A stretch of 34,382 nucleotides of DNA from Acidobacteriota bacterium (GTDB lineage: Bacteria > Acidobacteriota > Terriglobia > Bryobacterales > Bryobacteraceae), in NCBI GenBank assembly GCA_016178155.1, contig JACOTZ010000134.1, forward strand, positions 1-34,382. Reading direction: 5' to 3'. The notes beneath the pieces were generated by a model. The model was not told the origin of the DNA. It saw only the letters and a list, made by a program, of their open reading frames with translations, and made no database searches. The position numbers and the translations under genes were made by a program. Of this stretch, positions 31,120-34,382 are shown piece by piece. Every line of letters starts with the position of its first letter. Within the stretch, counting starts at the first letter, position 1.

Positions 31120-34100
31120 TTGAAAACCGTACGTTTGCTCCTCTCCCTGGCCGTGCTGGCCGCGAGTGCCGGCGCGCAGACCGCCAGCATTCAAGGTGTC
31201 GTGACCGACGCATCCAAGGCCAGCGTCCCCGAGGCCGAAGTGATAATCACGAATGCCGCCACGGGCGTGAAGTACCGGGTCTTGACAAACGAGACGGGCT
31301 TCTACATCGTGCGCTCGCTTGCGCCCGGAGACTACGATGTGGCCGCTTCAAAATCGGGCTTCGCTCCCGTGACTACGACCGGTCTGAGGCTCAACGTCGA
31401 GCAGGCCGCGCGCGTCGATTTCACGCTTGAAGTGGGGGCCGTCACCCAGACGGTCGAAGTCTCGGCGGCGGCGGCGATGATGGATTCCCAGACCAGCACT
31501 GTCGGACAGGTCATCGCCAACAAGCAGATCGTCGAGCTGCCGCTCAACGGGCGGAATTATCTCGAACTGGCCGGCCTCACCGCCGGCGTCGGTCCCGCAC
31601 GAGGCAGCCGCAGCTCCGGAAGAGGAGCGTTCAGCGCCGTCGGCAGCAACGGCTCGCAGACCAACATCATGCTCGACGGCATGGATATCGCTTCGCGGCT
31701 TTCCGGCGGCATCCTCGGCCAGGAAGCGCAAATCGTAACCCCGTCCATCGATTCGGTCGAGGAATTCAAGGTCGTCACGAACAACAACTCGGCCGAATAC
31801 GGATTCCGGATGGGTGGGACCGTCATTGTAAGCACGAAATCCGGCGGCAACGAGTTTCATGGCTCCCTGTTCGAGTTCCTGCGCAACGACAAAATGGACG
31901 CTGCGAACTTTTTTGCGGTCGGACGCCCAAAACCCCCGTACCGGCAGAATCAGTTCGGCGGCACGCTCGGCGGCCCGGTGCTTCGCAACCGGACGTTTTT
32001 CTTCGCCAGCTATGAAGGGACCCGCGTCCGCCTGGGCCAGAGCCGCACCTCCCGGGTCGCCCCGGAGGCATACCGCAATGGCGATTTCCGCGGCGCCCGG
32101 ACCATTTACGACTGGCAGACGACACGCCGGGATACCTCGGGTAACTTCGTCCGCGATCCCTTTCCCGGAAACCAGATCCCCGGCAACCGGTTCGATCGCG
32201 TGGCCAAGCAGGTCGTCGATCTATATCCCGCGCCGAACTTGCCGGGTGTGAATAATCACTTCTTTTCGCCGACCCAGGCGAACAATAACGATCAGGGGGA
32301 CCTTCGCGTCGATCATCACTTCACCGAGGCCAACCGTGCCTTCTTCCGCTACAGCCGCCGCAAGGCCGACCGCGCAAACCCCGGTCCGCTGCCGCTGCCG
32401 GCCGACGGCGGCGCCTGGCAGATGGAAGGCCTCGACGGTCACGGCGTGATCATGAGCCTGAACTCGACCATCTCGCCCGCCGTCAACAACGAGTTTCGTT
32501 TCGGGTTCACCCGCGGTGGCACCCTGCGGGACCTCCCCTGGACCGAAAACCTGAACCAGAAGCTCGGTATCCCGGGCATCCCCGAGCTGGGGAAGTTCAA
32601 TGACCGGGGCCTGGCGCGGTTTGCCGCCAGCGGCTACGCGGCGGTCGGGGCCGCTACGTTCTGGCCGAACCAGAACAATGTCGACCTGTTTCAGTTCTCG
32701 AACAACCTCATGATCATTCGCGGCCGCCACGCGATCAAAATGGGCGTCGACTTTCGCCGTGAGGAGCTCTACCGGCAGGCCGCCCGCTTCGCGCGCGGTT
32801 TCTTCGCCTTCGACGGCTCCTTCAGCCAGAACCCGCAGGACCGCGGCCGCACCGGCGACGCGATGGCCGACTTCCTCCTCGGCACCGCCAACACCTCCAC
32901 TCTGGGCAACGCCAACGGCGAAACCGCCGTCACTCTCAACTGGGCGGGCTTCGTTCAGGATGACTGGCGCATCACACCGCGCCTCACCCTGAATCTCGGC
33001 CTGCGCTGGGATCTGTTCGGGCCGGCCAGTTTCCGGCACTTCGATGAAACACCGGTCAGCAACTACCTGTTCACTTCCGGCTCACAGGACTTCAAGATCG
33101 TGCGGCCGAAAGATGAGAGCGATTGCGGCTGCGATCTCGATCTGAACAATTTCGCTCCGCGGATCGGTTTCGCCTACCAGCACAACCCGAAAACAGTACT
33201 GCGCTCCGGCTTCGGTGTGGCTTACGGCCAGCCGGACTCCATCTCGTTCTTCGGCGATGCGCGCTTTCAGAACCTGCCGCCGGAGTTCACCGAAATCACC
33301 TTTCCGTCGGACCGGCTCCAGCAGCCGTCGCGCATCGTGGCGCAGGGTTTTCCAGCCGGTCTGATACCCGCGAAAGAGGTTCAGGAGAATGTATTCGTAA
33401 ACACCGCGCCCCCCTTCATGCCGACTCAATACGCGATGCAGTGGTTCTTCGACGTGCAGCGCGAGCTGCCCGCGAATACCGTCTTCACCCTCAGCTATCT
33501 CGGTAAGGGCGCACGCCACCTGGTGCAGATTCGCAACCTGAACCAGCCGCGCACGCCGGGGCCGGGAACCGTGAAGTCACGCTCGCCGTGGCCCTTTTTT
33601 GGCTGGGTCGTCCTGCGCGACCCGCTCGGCAATTCGAGCTATCAAGGCCTCAGCGCCAAAGTGGAAAAGCGCTACTCGCAGGGCCTGAGTCTGCTCGCCA
33701 CTTACACCTGGTCTCACTCCATCGACAACGTCGCCGAGGCGCTCACGGTGGCCGGCGGCCAGGAACTCCAGGACAACTACGACGCCCGCCGCAACCGCGG
33801 CAACTCCGTGTTCGACACGCGCCACTATTTCAGCAGCAGTATCGTCTATGACCTGCCGTTCGGCCGCGGCCGCCGCTGGCTGAACCGGGCGGGGCCACTC
33901 GATTGGCTGCTGGGCGGCTGGCAACTGGGGGGCATTCTTCTGTTCCAGAGCGGCGCGCCGTTCACGCCGCTGGTCAGCACCGACATCTCCAACACCGGCA
34001 CCTCGAACCCGACCGGCGGCACCTCCAACCAGAACCACCCCAACCGTGTCGCGAGCGGGGCGCTCCCGGCCGGCGAGCGTTCGATCCAGCGCTGGTTCGA

Positions 34101-34377
34101 CGTTGGCGCGTTCCCGATTCCGCAGCTCTATACCTACGGCAACTCGGGCCGGAATGTCCTCAACGGGCCGGATTTTCGCAACCTCGACCTCAAGATCGCG
34201 AAGAACTTCCTCATCAAGGAAAACAAGCGGCTGGAGTTCCGTTGCGAGCTGTTCAACAGCTCGAACACGCCGCATTTCGCCAACCCGGCGTCAAACGTCA
34301 ACCTGCCGACCGCGGGCCGCATCACCTCGGCCGGCGCACCACGGCAGATCCAGTTCGGGCTGAAATTCGTATTCTGA
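31120..34377 (+). CDS. Oar-type TonB-dependent receptor with carboxypeptidase-regulatory domain
   Basis: 1085 residues starting at TTG, 5 bases after an AGGAGG Shine-Dalgarno sequence. A signal peptide (LLLSLAVLAASAGAQ) precedes an Ig-like domain (SIQGVVTDASKASVPEAEV to about residue 100), a linker (VTQTVEVSAAAAM), a plug (IVELPLNGRNYLELAGL, NIMLDGMDIAS, FKVVTNNNSAEYGFRMGG, VIVSTKSGGNEFHGS) and a barrel that ends in the terminal signature IQFGLKFVF. It resembles the minus-strand receptor at 9419-12772 closely in plug and linker and shares a DCGC motif followed by NNFAPRIGFAY in the barrel. It is the only receptor here with an obvious strong, probably repressed promoter. The gene is complete, ending 5 bases before the window end. 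The ligand is unknown. Confidence 0.93.
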   Translation: MKTVRLLLSLAVLAASAGAQTASIQGVVTDASKASVPEAEVIITNAATGVKYRVLTNETGFYIVRSLAPGDYDVAASKSGFAPVTTTGLRLNVEQAARVDFTLEVGAVTQTVEVSAAAAMMDSQTSTVGQVIANKQIVELPLNGRNYLELAGLTAGVGPARGSRSSGRGAFSAVGSNGSQTNIMLDGMDIASRLSGGILGQEAQIVTPSIDSVEEFKVVTNNNSAEYGFRMGGTVIVSTKSGGNEFHGSLFEFLRNDKMDAANFFAVGRPKPPYRQNQFGGTLGGPVLRNRTFFFASYEGTRVRLGQSRTSRVAPEAYRNGDFRGARTIYDWQTTRRDTSGNFVRDPFPGNQIPGNRFDRVAKQVVDLYPAPNLPGVNNHFFSPTQANNNDQGDLRVDHHFTEANRAFFRYSRRKADRANPGPLPLPADGGAWQMEGLDGHGVIMSLNSTISPAVNNEFRFGFTRGGTLRDLPWTENLNQKLGIPGIPELGKFNDRGLARFAASGYAAVGAATFWPNQNNVDLFQFSNNLMIIRGRHAIKMGVDFRREELYRQAARFARGFFAFDGSFSQNPQDRGRTGDAMADFLLGTANTSTLGNANGETAVTLNWAGFVQDDWRITPRLTLNLGLRWDLFGPASFRHFDETPVSNYLFTSGSQDFKIVRPKDESDCGCDLDLNNFAPRIGFAYQHNPKTVLRSGFGVAYGQPDSISFFGDARFQNLPPEFTEITFPSDRLQQPSRIVAQGFPAGLIPAKEVQENVFVNTAPPFMPTQYAMQWFFDVQRELPANTVFTLSYLGKGARHLVQIRNLNQPRTPGPGTVKSRSPWPFFGWVVLRDPLGNSSYQGLSAKVEKRYSQGLSLLATYTWSHSIDNVAEALTVAGGQELQDNYDARRNRGNSVFDTRHYFSSSIVYDLPFGRGRRWLNRAGPLDWLLGGWQLGGILLFQSGAPFTPLVSTDISNTGTSNPTGGTSNQNHPNRVASGALPAGERSIQRWFDVGAFPIPQLYTYGNSGRNVLNGPDFRNLDLKIAKNFLIKENKRLEFRCELFNSSNTPHFANPASNVNLPTAGRITSAGAPRQIQFGLKFVF

Positions 34378-34382
34378 TCGCA

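Noticed and set aside
30836-31213. 125-residue minus-strand frame in the receptor intergenic region
   Set aside because: It covers the strong promoter and both operators of the plus-strand receptor and has Arg/Pro/Gly-rich composition.

Overview
The window looks like a stretch of chromosome from a high-GC member of the Acidobacteriota, most likely the Solibacter/Bryobacter side of the phylum. This is inferred from gene content only: three very long Oar-type TonB-dependent receptors with an N-terminal carboxypeptidase-regulatory domain, a PadR regulator paired with an orphan duplicated MacB/FtsX-type permease (ADOP family), small secreted carboxypeptidase-regulatory-like proteins, and a dispersed imperfect-palindrome repeat. 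No rRNA, tRNA, CRISPR array, phage gene, transposase or replication origin was recognised.

Layout. Positions 1-470 hold the 3' end of a conserved hypothetical gene. Positions 770-4135 are a tight succinate dehydrogenase operon, sdhC-sdhA-sdhB, followed by a DUF5335-like gene. A convergent boundary carrying a palindromic repeat leads into a minus-strand operon (9297 down to 4903): an Asp-box (BNR) propeller protein, then HlyD-type adaptor, ABC ATPase and ABC-2 permease of an efflux system. Next come a minus-strand Oar-type receptor (9419-12772) and the PadR/ADOP pair (12995-16088). Positions 16201-18402 are a minus-strand run of small genes: an esterase, two overlapping secreted carboxypeptidase-regulatory-like proteins, a LysW-like zinc ribbon with a long acidic tail, and an acidobacterial-type hypothetical protein. 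After a gene-poor gap comes a minus-strand pterin operon (20427 down to 18964) of two 6-pyruvoyl-tetrahydropterin-synthase-like paralogues and GTP cyclohydrolase I.

The right part is on the plus strand: a membrane-anchored TlpA/ResA-type thioredoxin overlapping a GlcD-type FAD oxidase; a zinc glutathione-independent formaldehyde dehydrogenase; a YdeP/FdhF-type molybdopterin oxidoreductase overlapping its likely maturation factor FdhD; and two more Oar-type receptors. The last receptor has the clearest promoter in the window, flanked by two symmetrical LacI-type candidate operators 102 bp apart.

How the genes fit together: the Sdh complex feeds the quinone pool; the formaldehyde dehydrogenase and the YdeP-FdhD pair could form a C1 oxidation or detoxification module; the receptors and secreted domains point to uptake of polymeric or complexed nutrients; FolE plus PTPS points to reduced pterin synthesis. 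The observations most worth checking are the operator pair at 30996-31109, the four-copy palindromic repeat (two inverted copies bracket ydeP-fdhD), the tandem PTPS paralogues of which one has lost the catalytic cysteine, and the LysW-like protein without the usual C-terminal glutamate.
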